Shown here: in pieces, positions 63,157 to 64,000 of the stretch
Layout of the letters: each line of letters starts with the position of its first letter
How positions within the stretch are numbered: position 1 is the first letter of the stretch
Assembly: GCA_037349315.1 (NCBI GenBank)
Contig: JBAIAC010000035.1
Coordinates: 6,400,501 to 6,464,500, forward strand
DNA length: 64,000 nt
Direction of reading: 5' to 3'
From: Chelydra serpentina
Lineage: Eukaryota > Chordata > Testudines > Chelydridae
Program-made: the position numbers and the translations under genes
Notes under the pieces: generated by a model
Told to the model about the DNA's origin: nothing
The model's input: the letters and a program-made list of their open reading frames with translations, nothing else
Databases searched by the model: none

Positions 63157-63290
63157 GTAAAGAAAGGTGCCACCTATACTGTGAGTCCAAGGAGACTGGT
63201 GACGTAGTTTATATGAAACGAATGGTACACGATGGAACCCGCTGCTCATATAAAGATTTTTATAGCATCTGTGTGCGAGGGGATTGTTTG
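63157..63290 (+). CDS. ADAMTS2: ADAMTS2 exon: cysteine-rich domain
   Basis: A 134-bp exon (two bases plus 44 codons) between CTTCTAG and donor GTAAGT at 63291. It reads [20 protein letters not shown] and then [20 protein letters not shown] and GDCL. The [12 protein letters not shown] and [11 protein letters not shown] motifs are hallmarks of the ADAMTS cysteine-rich domain. CESKETG and MKRMVHDG fit ADAMTS2. The last residue is Leu, where human ADAMTS2 has Arg before KVGC as I recall; this is a real divergence or a base error next to the splice site. The gene continues past the window. Confidence 0.93.
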
Positions 63291-64000
63291 GTAAGTAGCA
63301 TCACTCCTGATGCTTCACTTTTAACGTTTTTCAAGACTAGCTGATGCAAAAACTATCAAAACAGTCACTTGAATGTTCTTCTCTGAGAATGAATATTTAA
63401 GTGAGTGCCATAATGCTTTGGGCAATGGAGAGATTTCATTACAATTACTGTCACAGTATTGTGTGTGCGATATTTGCCGTTGCCATCACTTTGCATGGGA
63501 ATCGATTCCAGCAGCATCTACCTACACAAATAGTAGTATATGCAGAGTTTTTTAAGATGAACCGTGAGAGTTAGCTTTCAGTGAAGCTTTTCCTACATAA
63601 GGCTTGATCTGGCTATAATCACCAACAATTTGTATAAATCGGGATCTGCTATAATTCATCAGTATTTTAAATTACAGTTTCCAACAGAATTATAGCCCCG
63701 ATTCAAGAAAGCACTTCTGCAGGTGTTTAACTTTAAGCAGGTGCTTAAATCCCAGTGGAACTTAAGCATCTGTTTAAAGTTAAGCACAGGCTGAAGACCC
63801 CTGACTTAATAGTGATGCTTTCCTGAACCAGGATCCTAATGAATCACAAAATATATTTATCTAAGCTACAATTACTGTGATGCCTGGAAATGTGTGCGTT
63901 TAAAAACCTATGTGCACCTTAGGGAAGTACTATAATTTTTTAGCTAATATTAAAAACCTATTTTTGATATCTGAATCCAAGGATCATTTGAGTTAAAGTT
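63291..64000 (+). other. ADAMTS2: ADAMTS2 intron (5' part only)
   Basis: Starts with donor GTAAGT. It holds a small palindromic MITE-like remnant at about 63694-63835, with GATTCAAGAAAGCACTT inverted as a degenerate copy near TGCTTTCCTGAACC. Nothing else is recognised. Confidence 0.65.

Overview
The window is non-coding-rich vertebrate DNA. It reads as the middle of one large gene on the + strand: ADAMTS2, the procollagen I/II amino-propeptidase. Ten exons are recognisable, all with consensus AG/GT borders and compatible phases. They run from the furin-cleaved end of the propeptide (11052) through the zinc metalloprotease, disintegrin-like, first thrombospondin type-1 and cysteine-rich domains (63290). 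By homology with the mammalian gene they correspond to exons 3-12; the first exons and the 3' third lie outside. ADAMTS2 is chosen over ADAMTS3 and ADAMTS14 from remembered diagnostic residues. The host is most likely a turtle. The evidence is two copies of the tRNA-derived turtle SINE with boxes A and B (35898, 50694), CR1 3' ends, vertebrate-type Penelope-like elements, and abundant GC-rich hAT and Harbinger-type elements. Species assignment is inference; no search was run. Layout: 1-11051 is upstream intron holding CR1 and Penelope-like debris with two nested hAT insertions, plus a second copy of one hAT family. 11255-21415 holds two more hAT elements with 8-bp target-site duplications (TSDs). 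21500-35362 holds a mariner-like fold-back, an inverted Penelope terminus, a 2-kb PIF/Harbinger element with two convergent broken genes, a degenerate Penelope copy and GC-rich hAT debris. 35520-40392 holds a hAT MITE, a turtle SINE, the best-preserved Penelope-like element (reverse transcriptase followed by GIY-YIG endonuclease, with a hammerhead-like fold near its 3' end) and a hAT inserted beside a MIR. 44235-47228 and 47343-58899 each hold a probable solo LTR with a 5-bp TSD. 59939-63156 holds a degenerate RTE-type LINE on the minus strand and Harbinger-type MITEs. No other host gene, RNA gene, CRISPR array or bacterial content is supported; most long open frames are shadows in GC-rich transposons. 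The most notable points are: GC-rich cores that appear shared between hAT families with different ends; a Harbinger element whose single apparent internal loss removed the 3' ends of both its genes; two Penelope copies that both read YIND instead of YIDD at reverse-transcriptase motif C; a hammerhead-like motif at the Penelope 3' end; and a CR1 3' end lying 38 bp from a splice acceptor.
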